A stretch of 64,000 nt of DNA from Dryas octopetala (taxonomy: Eukaryota; Streptophyta; Magnoliopsida; Rosales; Rosaceae): assembly GCA_963921425.1 (NCBI GenBank), contig OY992840.1, positions 19,632,621 through 19,696,620 of the forward strand. Reading direction: 5' to 3'. Shown piece after piece: positions 1 to 13,610 of this stretch; position 1 is the stretch's first letter, and each line of letters begins with the position of its first letter. The translations under genes and the position numbers were made by a program. Under the pieces are notes generated by a model. It was given only the letters and a program-made list of their open reading frames with translations, made no database searches and was not told the DNA's origin.

Positions 1-556
1 TGTCTTCTGTATTCCTTAGGCTCCATCTAAGATGGTGTATTGAGTTTTATCATTGAGAACTTCATGGAATTATTGTTTCAGAACTATAGTAGCTTCTTAG
101 TATATACAAACTGCTTACTCTCTCTCTCTCTCTCTCTGCCATTTAGTTGCTGCGAGGATAGGTTTGGACCGTTTGGCTGTCTATAGTAACATTTTTAGAT
201 TTAATTATCAGCGAAGAATTGGATTTTCAAAATCTTTTGTATGCTACTGGCCACAAAAAGAAAACATTTTGGACGCTGGTGAAAATTGAAGTGTTTTGAG
301 CCTTGAAAGATTGGTCAGTAGCATAGCAGTAACTTTTATGGTCACGCCTCCCAATTCCCAGTTATAAGTTATAACTTAATTGTCTGTTTCATCCCAATTA
401 TATAACAACCAGCTAAAAATTGAGGAGCAGTCTCACATGCGCTAGGGATTGTCAAGAATATGAGAAGTTATGAAGAAGGGATGCTGTGCCATTGCTTATT
501 TTTCTTAGCTTCACTTCAGTAGGCAAATCACATATCTGAATAGTTCTGGTATGCAG

Positions 557-647
557 GTAAAATGGAGTTCTGTCATGGACCGGTCATTACCTGAACCGCC
601 AACAGCTGTTTTTCTGCATGGCATTCTAGGTAGCAGGAAGAATTGGG
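557..647 (+). pseudogene. Orphan internal exon of an ABHD11-like alpha/beta hydrolase
   Basis: A 91-bp exon lies between an acceptor (atgcag) and a donor (gtaagt). It encodes about 30 residues including TAVFLHGILGSRKNWG, the HG oxyanion-hole strand and following turn typical of ABHD11-type alpha/beta hydrolases (plant At4g10030-like, probably organellar esterase or acyl hydrolase). The next expected exon, with the conserved D-x-R-x-H-G-x-S segment, is not found in the following 650 bases. A dehydrogenase gene on the opposite strand begins its 3' end at 1296. Earlier exons would lie before or at the window edge. Either the gene has a very long intron spanning the neighbour, or this is a broken fragment. 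Recognition of the family is good; the status as pseudogene is inferred. Confidence 0.5.
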
Positions 648-1295
648 GTAAGTAGGTTCTTTCAACCTACTACTACTCTTGAAATATTGATAATTTCATT
701 TTACCTCCATACCTTTTCAACATTGGAAAAGGATGATGGGATAAAATATTTTGGATTCATCTTGATCAAAGGTCACCTACCAATTCTCCCTTTTTGCTTT
801 TTGGACTGAAGGGTATTGTTTTGTTTAACTGTGCTTGCTTACTGTTGATTTTCGTAAGTATGATTAAAATCTTAGGTAAGTGAACCGTCATTTACCTTTT
901 TCTTTTTACTTTTAGAATTACTTTCCTCGAATTCCTTGCTTATTTCTATTTATGAAAAACCTTCTTTTTTGTAAAAGTTATTTGAGTCTTTGTATAGCTA
1001 CCCTAATTACTGTAAAAAGAAAAGAAAAGAAAAACAAAAGTCCAAAGCACCTACTAATTTCATAATGTGAACAAGTATTAAAAATAAAAACTGTTCAAAT
1101 ATCCGTCCTAAGATCAGCTATGCTCTCCTATTCTCATGGAACTTATTAAAGCTGAAGAGAGTTTATTACATAGACTAGAGAGTTTAATAACTTCGTTCAA
1201 AATCTGCGTAACCTCTAAAAACACAAGTTGAACAAACTGAATTTCTGAGAGAGATATGCTGACAACATGAGTACTAGTTTCCTAAAAGGCCGTTT
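648..1295. other. Non-coding stretch between hydrolase exon and dehydrogenase
   Basis: AT-rich sequence after the donor at 648. I see no exon continuing the hydrolase and no other gene. The right part is probably the 3' UTR of the minus-strand dehydrogenase. Confidence 0.5.
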
Positions 1296-4085
1296 TCATT
1301 CCATTTTTAGCTGGTGTGGGGGACTGTGTTGAGGGAATGTTGTGGGACTCATCATAAGTTTCCTTGGCGAAGGGCCTTCCAACAAAAGCCTTCCAACGCC
1401 TTCTGAAATAGGCCTCCCGGTGCCCACCAGGGTAGTCCGTCTTCCGCCATGCGTTGGAAGAATCAGGCGGAATGTCCAATTCAGGACATTTGGGGCAAAC
1501 ACCCTGTAAAGCAGGAATATGTCATACCAGTTTGGATACTTTACATATGTATCTCCTCGACAAGCCCCAGCTACGATCATCCTTGCAAAATCCTCCACAG
1601 GCCCACCAGTCACATGTACCTACAACAATGCAAATATGTATCATCATCATATGTTATAGTTTGTCTGCTCCTGATATGATAACCTGACCAACAAAAGGAA
1701 ATATCAAAGCATGCCATGTATCAAACAATAACTTACTTCTCTTTCTTCTTTCCATTGCATTTCAGCACCCTCCTCTGCACTGAACTTGCCTCTTGTCATT
1801 TCACTTGCAATCCATCCATGAGTTGCAATTGTTATCCCTACCTCATCTTTTACTTCTAATCTCAGTGTCTCATAAAAGTTAACAAGAGCTGCCTTTGCCG
1901 CCTAGTGATTTAAAAAACAACAAAATTAAGGATACTAATTAATAAATTATTGGTTGCTCTTTGACTTAAGTACTTAATCTACCATAAAACTTGATACTAA
2001 ATTAATTTTACAGAGGAAATTTGATTGATCATTATGGGTATCACAGGCATTTTTTGTAATCCTAATTTAAAAAAGACTCAACATTTGATACTTCTAGGCT
2101 TCTAGCTTCCAATGTAAAAAATAACTTATTCAGTTTTCACAAGATAATATGCAATTCTTGATTAATGAATATATACTCACAGCATATAAACTCATTCTCG
2201 GCAAAGGTAACCAGCTCTCAACTGACGCATTAACAATGATTTTTCCATTGGTTCGACGTAGGTAAGGAAGAGCAACAAATGACGGATAAACATTCCCCCA
2301 AAAATTTATATCCTGAGACCAAAGATATATATTTAAAACCACAAAACTTCATTGCTTTGATCATAAAAGAGGGGCAACTGTGCATGCACTTTTGCAATCC
2401 TTACCAACAAATGGGGAAAGACAGACGTGTCTGTAACTTCCTCAAAGTAGAATGTATGTCCTAAAGTTACTGTGTTTACAAGATGATCCACTGCAAAATT
2501 GGAGGAAGAGTTTAAATGGGAAAAAGAAATATTATGATAAGTTTTTAGAAAGCAATTCTACTTGGACTTCATTTACTTTCAGAATAAACATGGCAGCACT
2601 AAAGGCACAAAATTCAGCAGATGGCGATAGTGTGGTTAGTTGGCATACATTGCTTATATTGTTATATATCACTCTAACTTGTAAGCATGCAATAATTAAA
2701 AATTGTACTACTCCAAGCAATTTTCGTTTTCAGCTTTAGTAGGAATCAGCTGATAAGAAGCACTAGATTCTTCCGCTTGGTAGAAATAAACTGAAAATAG
2801 TTTTTGAGAAATGGTATCCCCTATCTAGTATATAAAAAAGTGATTCTCTAGTTTAGAAAATAAATATTGAAACAGACAAGAAGACTGAGAAATTCTAGTG
2901 CATTCGACTCACAAACTTAGTTATTGATTATACTGCAACAGTGACATGAACTTGCATTTGACTGTTACAAGAGAAGGAACCTCAGTTTACCAATCTAATC
3001 TTATCTATCTAACTCATTCGAAGCTAATTGATCCTTGAATTAAGCTGACTCATCATCATGATCCATTCGGGTAGTGATCAGCTGCTGAAACTATAGCTGT
3101 TACAGTACAGCAGTTGCAGCATCCCTTACTGCTAGGAAACTCCATTAACATCTGGTTTTTAATTATATTTGTGCTTAACACATAAGGTTTACCAATAAAG
3201 GTTCTTATTCAAAAAGGATAATCAGAAGTCGACAACTGCATTCCTTTGACACACAAATATGTCCAAGATATCCCTAGTGGATGACCAAATTAAGTGCATG
3301 ACTCCAGGCATCACATAATTAAGGCTTCATAACTCATTTTATCGTAGTGAAATTCTATCTTGATTGCTTGGTGTGTGATGGTAACTTTCATGGTTAATTG
3401 TAGGTCTATGTGAATACAAACGTGCAGATAGTCTACTAAACTAAAGCTTAAAAAGCGCAGTTGTGTTTTGTCATGCACAATACACATTTGTGCTCTCCTG
3501 TATTTTTGTTTTCATTTGATTACTGATACTGTAACAGAGTCAAGAATACTAATTTTTTTGTTTTAAGGAATATGTCATTCTGAATAATCAAATTTCTACC
3601 ATAAACATTTGAGTGGCACATACCTCGGCCATAACAGTTTATGACTTCCTTAATGAATCTCCGACATTCCTCTTCCTTGACAACATCTGCAGCAATAATC
3701 AGGACATGCTTTGCACCCATGAGCCTTGCATTCTCACTGATCCCTCGCAGTCGGTGCTCTCTTCTTGCCACTAATACAAGATTCACCCTCCTCTTTGCAT
3801 ATTCATATGCAATTTGCTGCAATCACAAGCCTCATACTACATAATATATAAAAGAACTAGTGGGGATTATAGCTCTATCTAGTGGTTAAGAACATTTACC
3901 TCCCCTATGCCAGAAGAAGCTCCTGTAATTATGACCACTTTATCCTCCATATTTTCATTGTATAAAAAGTTATTGTAAAGCCACTCACAACCATTGATGA
4001 AGCACAACGCTGGCCATGCAAAGGCCAGCATCACCAGACTTGCGGGTGGCACCACCAAATTCAGCATCGAGTTAAACAAATCCAT
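1296..4085 (-). CDS. Steroleosin / 11-beta-hydroxysteroid dehydrogenase-like SDR (HSD5/6 type)
   Basis: Six exons: 4085-3900, 3816-3624, 2490-2405, 2312-2181, 1901-1737 and 1619-1296. They join in frame to 361 codons. The protein is a short-chain dehydrogenase anchored by an N-terminal hydrophobic segment (residues about 5-30), as in plant oil-body/ER HSD-like proteins that reduce or oxidise sterol-like substrates with NAD(P). Visible motifs are TGASSGIGE (residues 54-62, cofactor loop), a VDHLVNTVTLGH segment, and the catalytic YxxxK with Tyr198 and Lys202 split across the exon 4/5 junction (SLYA / AAKAALVNFYETLR). The C-terminus is proline-rich. I chose the Met at 4085 rather than 4145 because MDLFNSMLNLVVPPAS matches the usual family start. 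The NNAG motif reads NTVT, which I recall as normal for the HSD5/6 branch. Confidence 0.9.
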
Positions 4086-4145
4086 TTGATTAATTATCGA
4101 TCCCCCAACAAAACCCAATTGAGATAGACTCTTTGAAGAAATCAA

Positions 4146-5112
4146 GTGAATGTGAGATAAGTGATAAGAGAGGGGATCGAGGGGGTTGAGTTTGACATGT
4201 AGTGGCAGATGAAGAGATGATGATGAAGAGAAATGTGATTACATGCATGAAGGGGGTTCAGCACACGTGTTGGTTGCCATTGCTCATGTGTTGACGAATG
4301 GAACAGTTTTTGGATTTTCATGCATGATCACTCTGCTATTCTCGCACTATTATCGCTATTTTCTGTATTACGTAACACTATGTTCATGACACCTGTTTTT
4401 CCACACTAATTGTGAAGCTCTGTGCTTCAGACTACACTTTTTTTTTTCTCTTTTCTTTTTAAGAAAATAAATACACCATATATTGTGTTTAGATGAGGTA
4501 TTTAACAAGGAAAAGTTTAAATTTTAGTACCAACAAGCAAATCTTGAAATTGAATGTTGAAATAAATATAGAATTTGGGGTTAAAATGAATGTTATTATT
4601 TATTATAGGGCCCAATTAATTAATCTTTTTTAAATAATTATATATGTCCATACTCATTTAAACCTTGTAATGGATAAGATTTAAAGGTAAAATAAAAAAA
4701 ATCATAAAATATAAGCGTTCGCTTTTGGGGTAGGATGGTAGAATTTTTCTTCGCCACTACTGGCAACAAAGTTCTTGGCAATTAACAAGGGGGAGGGAAG
4801 ATCTCCACTCATTTCATTCAGTGTTTTTAAATTAAAGAACAAACTTCTTACATAGAGAACGACTATAAAAAAATTATAGTTCGGCTTTCTTATAATTTCT
4901 TATGAACTTCTTAGTTACGTATAGTTGAATAATTTTGTTAGGGTGCTAATTTATGTACTTTTTATATTTAATTGAGTTGTATATATTTTGTTAGTATGAT
5001 ATGTTAGAACAAAAAAAAAAAAAAACCTAAGTTTGCAAAGTGTAGCAACCCCACCCTTCCTTCTTCTCTCCACCCACTGTCGGCAGCTACTCATCGTCAG
5101 CAGTTCCTTGTT
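4146..5112. other. Intergenic, promoter side of the dehydrogenase
   Basis: AT-rich region upstream of the minus-strand dehydrogenase. It contains homopolymer tracts near 4440 and 5010 and no supported gene. Confidence 0.5.
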
Positions 5113-5903
5113 CCGACTGATAGAATTAGAGCATCCAACCCAAAACCAATTGGCAATGGGTGAAGAGGCCCAAGACTTATAAGCACATATGTTAAACTCT
5201 AGTTTTCCGTTGTGGGACATTACTCCACATTACTCTCAATACGCCCCCGCACGTGTGGCGATATTTTGAGCTTTACACGTGAACAAATTGTATTAGGTGA
5301 CGTGGGAGCACATGTGGCCGTTAGGCCTTACACGCGGATAACCTGGCTCTGATACCATGATAGAATTAGAGCATCCAACCAACCCAAAACCAATTGGCAA
5401 TGGGTGGAGAGGCCCAAAACTTATAAGCACATATGCTAAGCCTTAGTTTTCCGATGTGGGACATTGCTTTTACGTGGGAGCACGTGTGGCCGTTGGGCCT
5501 TACACGCGAATAACCAAGCTCTGATACCATGATAGAATAAGAGCATCCAACCAACCCAAAACTAATTGGCAATGAGTGGAGAGGCCCAAGACTTATAAGC
5601 ACATATGCTAAGCCTTAGTTTTCCGATGTGGGACATTGCTCCACATTACTCTCAACACGCCCCCGCACGTGTGGCGAGATTTTTGAGCCTTACACGTGAA
5701 CAAATTGTATTGGATGACGTGGGAGCACGTGTGGCCGTTGGACCTTACACGCGAATAACCAAGCTCTAATACCATGATATAATTAGAGCATTCAATCCAA
5801 AACCAATTGGCAATGAGTGAAGAGGTCCAAGACTTATAAGCACATATGCTAAGCCTTAATTTTTCGATGTGGGACATTGCTCCACATTACTCTCAACACC
5901 GAC
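5113..5903 (-). mobile_element. Tandem TRIM retrotransposon array (four LTR units)
   Basis: Read on the minus strand, short LTRs begin TGTTGAGAGTAATGTGGAG and end ATTCTATCA. Each of the first three is followed at once by TGGTATCAGAGC (or one mismatch), the primer-binding site for initiator tRNA-Met. LTRs lie at 5898-5775, 5657-5530, about 5469-5358 (5' part deleted) and 5241-5118. Internal domains are about 117 bp, with a GCGGGGGCG polypurine-like tract before the next LTR. The PBS copies are at 5774-5763, 5529-5518 and 5357-5346. There is no room for gag or pol, so this is a terminal-repeat retrotransposon in miniature. The 5-bp duplication CCGAC occurs at 5113-5117 and 5899-5903, outside the whole array. 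Confidence 0.85.
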
Positions 5904-7255
5904 CACCCCATTTTCCCCTCTCCTCCTTCCAAGTTCCAACCAGCCTCCTCCCATCATTTCTCTCTTTTTGCAATCTAGCCATGGAGCACCAAGGGAGGTT
6001 GGCAACCCTTGTATGTTGACCTCCAAATTAAAAATCGCTCACGTGATATAATTAATTTAAGTGGAAGTTAATAATATTTAACCCTTATAAGTATCAATCC
6101 GCTATTCATTTATATTATAACATGAGAATTACTTATATAAAATAATTTTTCTTAAATTAAAATTGACCTTAAAGTCGGGGTGGATAGTGTTAAAAACTTA
6201 AAAAATGTAGTGGAGAGTTAATATGTAGACACGTGGCATGTTAGTACGTGGAAACTATGAAGACATAATGCGACGCACGTCTTTGCAGAGCATGCAAGAA
6301 GCAAGCGAAGACCCAGAAATCCACCACTCAGTGACTGAGTCTCTTCCTCCTCAGACGACTTACATACCAATTTTTCTGACTGAACCGTGACACTCTCTAC
6401 CTGTATGTAAAATTGTAAATGGATGTTCATTCCAAAACTGTGTCAACAAAGAAACTGCTTAACTGGAGAGAAACAGAGAGCGTGTTGGGGTCAGCCCGCC
6501 ATTCTGTCAATCCCCAAAAACCATCGGCCTCTCGCGTTTCTCGGGAACTTATACGCCCGCAAATCTCTATCTCTCTCTCCTCACGTCCAAATCACAACAC
6601 ACTCCCCATCACCCTCAGTTTTTTTTTTCTCACTCTTTTTTTTTTCCTTCATTTTTTGGATTTTCCATTCATGTCCTCTCCTTTCTTCTCACAAAGAAAC
6701 AAATCAAAAGCGATTTCACATACTATTTTAGTCCATAATTAGAAAAACAAAGAAAGAATAGAAAAATCTCTGCACCCAGAAATCTTGCATTCCACGAGCA
6801 CTTCATTTCTAGTGGTGCAGGGATTTCTGGTCGGGTTTTGACTCTCCTATCCTTATCTCTGTAGCCTCCACTGTTTTGGGTACAATCATATATCTGTTTT
6901 TGTTTGACAAATTTTGACGTTCTGCAATTTCTGCCACATTCTTGGTTATTAAAGGTTCTTTCTTTGCTTCATTTGAGGATTTTATAAGATTGTGGAATTT
7001 GGGGTATCTGGGTATTTGGCATTGATGGTGAAAATGGTTTAAATATGTGAATTCAAGTTCTTTATTGGGTGGAAACTGAGACACCCAGATTGAGGATTTA
7101 GGGGGAAATGATGGAATGAGAGGGAAACTTTGGGTTTCCCAGGAAATGGAGGTCAACCAATTTGATTAATGCTCTCTTTCTCTCTCTCACTCACATATTT
7201 GCAGCAAAAGGGTGATTTGGAAGTTGGAAATAGGGGATTTCTGAGGTGACAAAGT
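5904..7255. other. Intergenic and probable 5' leader of the CDK-like kinase
   Basis: No supported gene. The right part (about 6700-7255) is pyrimidine-rich and has an acceptor-like tttgcag at 7199-7204, suggesting a spliced 5' UTR of the kinase that starts at 7256. Short open frames here have no recognisable domain. Confidence 0.4.
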
Positions 7256-10200
7256 ATGGGCTGCATTTGCTCAAAAGGAACCTTAGAAGAGGAAACGGTA
7301 GAGGAATCTGAGAAAACACAAAATGATTTGAAGGATTATTCGGTTCAATTGGTTGCTCCTGCTCCCTCATTGAGAGATGACTTTGTAGCAGAAGTAGGCG
7401 GCAGAGGTGGGGCTGATGGGTCAGTGCGTTTGTTGTCAAGGACGGCCTCAAAAGCAAATATGGGGAATGCTGCTAAAGATGAAGATAAACATACCAAAGC
7501 CATTGCGAATGCGAATGCGAATGCTCATCATAAAAAATGGGCAACAATGGACATGGGAGCGAGTGAACGAAAAACGGTGATGTCTAGGATAGTGAGCATG
7601 CCACATGGTGCACAAGGAGAACAAACTGCTGCTGGATGGCCGTCATGGCTGACTTCGGTTGCAGGAGATGCCATCAAAGGGTGGGTGCCTCGACGGGGAG
7701 ACTCCTTTGAGAAGTTAGACAAAGTTAGTTCTAATTGCAGCTTATTCTTTAATTGCCTTTTTTATTTAGTGCTATATATGCATGCTTCAATGCTGTTTTG
7801 GTTTGTTTCATGCACATATTATGTGCTTTTTATTGTATATAGAGTAGCCATCTTAATCAGAAGTCCTACTGATTTTTATAGAGTTGTTTGTTAATTGTTA
7901 TCCAGTGATATAGGTGCTTTTTTTTTTAACACTGCACTACACTTTTGTGTTGTTTTCACTTGATGCATTTTGATTTTTTTTTTTTTTTTGGGAGTATGCT
8001 GGATTATATGACAATAGAAAATTTGGAAAAACAAAAATTAATTTTCACTTCCTATTTGTGTTTTAATCAAAAATCTTAGAAGATGCTAGCTTTATCAGCT
8101 GAAAGTGATACCATGCTTATGCCATCTGTTGGTAGATATGTACATTTATTTGTGTCAGATTTGGTTTTCAGATGTATTCTAGACACAGTTTTTTTCTCAG
8201 GGTGGTAGCTGTCCATTTTGACTATTAATTTAGCCACATTGCATTCAAAATTTCAAATGGATGATTTTCTGTGCAGATTGGACAAGGAACTTATAGCAGT
8301 GTATATAAGGCTCGTGACCTTGAGACTGGTAAAATTGTTGCATTGAAGAAAGTAAGATTTGTAAACATGGACCCAGAAAGTGTACGCTTTATGGCTAGAG
8401 AAATTTATATTTTACGTAGGCTTGATCATCCAAATGTTATGAAGCTGGAGGGTCTTGTCACTTCAAGAATGTCATGCAGCTTATACCTTGTCTTTGAGTA
8501 TATGGATCATGACCTTGCTGGTCTTGCAGCAACACGCAGCATCAAGTTTACTGAACCACAGGTACACACTCTTGTTTTTTTCTTTTGAACATTTAAAGAT
8601 TTTCATTGTGAGCATAATTTGTTTAATGAATCAAGTATGGTTTAACATGTTTCATATATGAATTAAAGAGTATAATGTTTTTTTTTTCTTTCAAAGATTG
8701 AAATTGTCAAGCTATGGAGCCCTTTTCCTTCATGGGAAGGGAAATCAAGATATGGAGCCCTTTCTTCTCTTGTTCCGTTCTCTTTCTATTTAATTGTTCT
8801 TCAAACAATAGTAATGTTTAAGTTTGTGTGAACTTGTTACCTGGTCTGTGCTTTTCTTCCATTGAAATTGCATTTTATCTCCTTTCTCTGTCATTTAAAT
8901 GAATGGAACTTGTTTGTAAGAAATTATTCCTAAATTATATTCATGTGATGGAATTGCAGATTAAATGCTATATGCGACAATTGCTTCTTGGACTTGAACA
9001 CTGTCATAGTCGAGGTGTCCTGCACCGAGATATCAAGGGTTCAAATCTTCTGATTAGCGATGATGGAGTTCTCAAGATTGGCGACTTTGGTCTGGCTACC
9101 TTTTATGAACCCGATCAAAATCAGCCATTAACAAGTCGTGTTGTAACTCTGTGGTATAGGGCACCTGAGCTTTTGCTTGGTGCCACAGAGTATGGAGCTG
9201 CTATAGATATGTGGAGCGCTGGCTGTATCCTTGCGGAGATGTATGCTGGAAAGCCTATCATGCCTGGTAGAACAGAGGTAAGGAGTTATTCAAGTAAAGC
9301 TAATGACAATTCGTAATGATAAGTTCTTTTTCCATCCCTAGTTTCATCAGTTGCTTCTTGCTTGCTGATTCTTTCAACTGATTCCTCTCAGTTTTGTCTG
9401 CTTTTTATATGATAAAAATTGTCAAAACTTATATGAGCCAGTCAGTTCATGTTTTTTGGTTGCAAAACAAAATGAGTTATCAATAAGTCTCATCTTCTAG
9501 TTTTATATACCTGTGCATCCAACTTACCTGTTAATTTAGTACACATTAACTGAAAGCTTGCTTTAATTTTTGTATAGCTTCCCTAAATATAATAATAATT
9601 ATTAATTATAACAATGTTTTAAGCGGCAATCAATATCATCATAATTTTTCAGGTGGAACAAATGCATAAGATTTTTAAGCTTTGTGGTTCACCATCTGAG
9701 GACTTCTGGAAGAAAACAAAATTACCACATGCAACTAGTTTCAAACCTCACCAACCTTACAAGCGGCGCATTGCTGAGACTTTCAAAGAATTCCCTTCTT
9801 CAGCTTTGGCTCTTGTTGATAAACTCCTCTCAATAGAACCAGAGAATCGGGGATCAGCTGCTTCTGCAGTTAGCAGTGAGGTAAATTTGGTTTTCTCTTA
9901 TTAATACCAAAACCATATGCCTTGACAGTGCTGTTTACTATTATCGTCCTGTTTTGTGTGAGTTTCATCAACTTGCAACTAATTATATCATGTCATTACT
10001 TGATATATTATTGTTACTGAGAATTTTGTAACTAATTCTTATAATTGATAATAACAACAGAGACACCTTCCCCATATATATATGTTCTTCAATTTGACAA
10101 AGGAGCTATATTTATTTCCAAATCATTTCCGAAATTCATATTCATTCATTTGCTACTGGCAGTATCCAACCTTTTCGTTCTTGCACTAGGATTAGTTGCT

Positions 10201-12436
10201 CTCTGAATCCTAATTCTGCTGTTGTGGAAAAAGGTTTTGTAATATTTGTTTTTCTTTCATTAAGTATACTGACCTAATGGTGATGCATAGATACTCATAA
10301 ATCAAACAGAAAAAGATTACAAAAGACATGATTAAGGGATTTTTTTATTTAACTCTTTTGTTCATTGCTGCTGTCAGTAGTCTACTAATTTCATGTATGA
10401 ATACAGTGCTTGTGTAAACATTAATTTATCTTTATTTGGATATTTCTTTTTCAGTTCTTCAGTACACAACCTCTACCTTGTGATCCGTCAAATTTACCAA
10501 AATATCCTCCAAGCAAGGAGTTCGATGCCAAGCTTCGGGATGAGGAAAGAAGGTATATCTCTGAGAGGCCTTTATTTCTCTGACTCTCTTTCATGTAGAT
10601 ATTTAAGAAGAGATTATTAGTAATTTATTCATTTTAGTTGCGTCTGTCTTAGGTATAATATTCTACTTCTCCTCCTTATATCAGTCATTTCCCTAAAATG
10701 ATAAATTGATAGTATGGTGGGAGCGATTAAGTAGAAGTATTTTAAATCTTTACTTGAGGCAGGCTGTGTTAGGCACTTTAGAACCATAGGTTCTAGGACT
10801 GCTGAGACAGGTGTCAGTTTCTTGAACAGTTTGCTCAACCCCTTTTTGTATATTATGATGACATGGTGACCTATAAGGGAAAAATTCAGATAAGCTGAGG
10901 TTCTATAATTCCTCAGTGCCTTTGCTTTGAGATATGTTATTTGGTTTAAGCCTCAGTTAAAACATGTCTCCCTAAAGATTGGAAGGAAGAAACTTCCATA
11001 ACATTTCCCAAAAGGGGATGCTATCAAATTTCCTCTTGGAATTTTTTATATATTCAATCCCTTATTTGAATTTCAGGAGAAAAGCGGATGGTCGTGGTCA
11101 TGAATCTGTTAAAAGGGGTTCAAGAGATACCAAGGCAGTGCCAACACCAGAATTTAATGCTCAGGGAGAACCTTTGAAGGTATAAGTTGTTTGGCACATC
11201 TACTCATTCATTAATTATTGTACTTCATAGTTCGAACTTCAATCTTTTGTGCTAACATAAACATAGCAGGGACAGCCAAACATGAACACCACGGGTCACA
11301 AGTACATGCCTGAACCACCCAGAGGAGCTAGGCAGAATGGTTACTCTCATTGTACTTCAATGATACACCCTAGTGTAGTAGGATCATCATTGAATAAGAC
11401 AGCAGGTTCTACAATACATAAGTCAGAGTTAAGGACACAGAAATCTCACAAGCCCCAAAATGCAAAAGATGAAAGAGTGCCTAGTGAAGAATCCGGAAAG
11501 GTAAGGATTTGACTTCTCAACTCCAGCTTCTTAAGCTTCCTCTTCTTTTAAAGTAGAAAAGAAAAATGTAAAACTGAAAAATAATGCATCAATCATTGGC
11601 CCAAGAATAAAAACTGCTTCATGATGGCAACTGCTTCAGAAAATTATGAATGTTCTGGATGCAGAATGATTATTGCTCTAGTAACAATCAAATGTAAAGC
11701 AGACAGAGAAAATAGAATAGAAAGTGAGAACAAAATTAGAACAAAAAAATAGCTATATTTAACTTTGCTCTTGGATTCCCAATGACAATAGGCAAATACT
11801 AAGGTACCTTTTACAAAAGTGGCCTATTTATACAGGCAATTTAATAAAAATCCCACTAAATTAAGGAAACAATTGTAATACTAACCTAAAATTCCAATTA
11901 AATTACTCTTACCATTACAGTCGAGCGTCTTTTTTCCAGTAAGAATGTCATTAATTTATATGACCACTACGAATAAAATGTGCTCAGATGACTGTCATGC
12001 TATGTCCGTCAATCCGTGATGTTATCCAAACAATAAACAGAAATTAGTCGGCTAATTATAAATTGTAGAGCTAGGTGATGATCTCTCCTTCATATATGTT
12101 TCCCTTGTTATGATAATTTTAGAATTGACTATCTTAACACAATTTGGCATATGTTACTAAAGCATGTGCATGGTTTTGCCTGATATTGTGTGTATGCCAT
12201 TTGTCCACTCTTTTCAAACTATTTTTTTTCTGTGTTTTAATTCTTATTTTCTGATATAATTAACAGTATTCGTGACTTTGGAAACTGATTTATTTGTATG
12301 ATTTCAGGGCTATGTACCTAAGAACAGAATCCATTACTCTGGACCATTGGTGCCTCCAGGGGGAAACATTGAAGACATGCTCAAAGAGCACGAGAGACAA
12401 ATCCAACAGGCTGTACGTAAAGCACGCGCACGTTGA
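7256..12436 (+). CDS. CDK-like serine/threonine kinase with N-myristoylation signal (At1g54610/IBS1-type)
   Basis: Eight exons: 7256-7723, 8277-8561, 8960-9277, 9653-9880, 10455-10552, 11077-11179, 11270-11500 and 12308-12436. All join in frame to 619 residues. The N-terminus MGCICSKG fits myristoylation at Gly2 and palmitoylation at Cys3, so membrane association is expected. Residues 1-156 are variable. The kinase domain starts at IGQGTYSSVYKARD (157), with the ATP lysine near 180 (VALKK), a PSTAIRE-like helix region, HRDIKGSN (catalytic Asp near 275), DFGLA (near 293) and WYRAPELLLG. The basic C-terminus ends RKARAR. This family is plant-specific and CDK-related (CDKC-like) but not a confirmed cyclin partner. 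All key catalytic residues are present. Confidence 0.93.
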
Positions 12437-12709
12437 TGAAGCCAGGACCAGTAAAGAGCTTTGATAATAACCATTGAAGACATATCGGTGATCTTGAACC
12501 TGAACAATTGATACTCTGCTGCCTCTCCTATAAACCATGCCAAGCTGCTCAACGGCAACAGGAACTTGCACCCCCCAAGAACCTGCTCTCCTTGTTAACT
12601 ACAAAAGCCAAGGAGAATTGCTAGCACAGAGGCTTAACCAAGATGAAGGTTATATATACATTAATGAAAAGCAATGAAAGGAGAAATTCTTATATACTGT
12701 GTATACATC

Positions 12710-12773
<64 letters not shown>

Positions 12774-13610
12774 TTCATCCCCTCGCGTGCTGGTCACGTG
12801 ACCAATTATTTTGGGAGAGTCGTTATATATATTTGATGTATGTAAGAATCTTCTAGATAGATGGGGTAGATGATGTACTTTTTGTACCCAATGTAAGGAC
12901 CTGTGAGCCTTTTATTGGTTACTCAACAATTCTATGGCTGGGGCTTTCGGTTTGTATAGAGGATGGCCTTTCTTTTTCTTGGGTCTGAAGGAAGGATGTT
13001 GTCTATGTACATTGTAAAATTCCTTTTCTTCCTGACTCATTTTCTTGTAAGATAGGATAGGTTGGACACTTGGACGATTCTTGGTGTATGATTTGCACAC
13101 TGGGCTTTTCTGTTTAGAGCTTTTAGGCAATAATTTCTTCTGAAGGGGATAAAGGCAACAGGATAGGACCTAAATAATGTTTAATGTTGAATAATAAATA
13201 TATATTATATGTATGTTCAATTGTACACAGCAGTTACACGAGTAGAACAAAAACGCATTATGGAAATATTTCCAAACGGGCCAACTGAAATCCAGCAAGC
13301 TTTTACTGTCCATTTGTAAAATTTCTAAATTATTTTACAGTACTGTGACAAGGACATTATTCATTACATCTCTTCATTGAGGTAAGAGGACATTGCATAC
13401 AAGAGCAATAAACAGCAAGTTCTTTATTCAGAAAAAAGAAAAAAAGGAGAAAGGAAAAAAGAAAAGGAAGAACTGAAACAAGATCTACTAATTTGAAAAG
13501 CCAGCAAACTTTCTGTACAAATGACTTCACATATACATAGATTGCATGACTCACTTGAACTCTAGAACTAGTTTTTTTTTTTGGTGAGCACCAACAGACT
13601 CATAAATTAA
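12437..13610. other. Convergent 3' ends of kinase and AlgH-like gene
   Basis: 3' UTR of the kinase, with a CT microsatellite at 12712-12768, followed by AT-rich sequence up to the stop codon of the minus-strand gene at 13611. No additional gene supported. Confidence 0.5.
12712..12768. repeat. (CT)n microsatellite
   Basis: Uninterrupted CT dinucleotide run of about 57 bp in the probable 3' UTR of the CDK-like kinase. Confidence 0.95.

Noticed and set aside
6419-6742. Two overlapping plus-strand frames (102 and 107 codons)
   Set aside because: Low-complexity Ser/Phe-rich translation of pyrimidine-rich leader sequence upstream of the CDK-like kinase.
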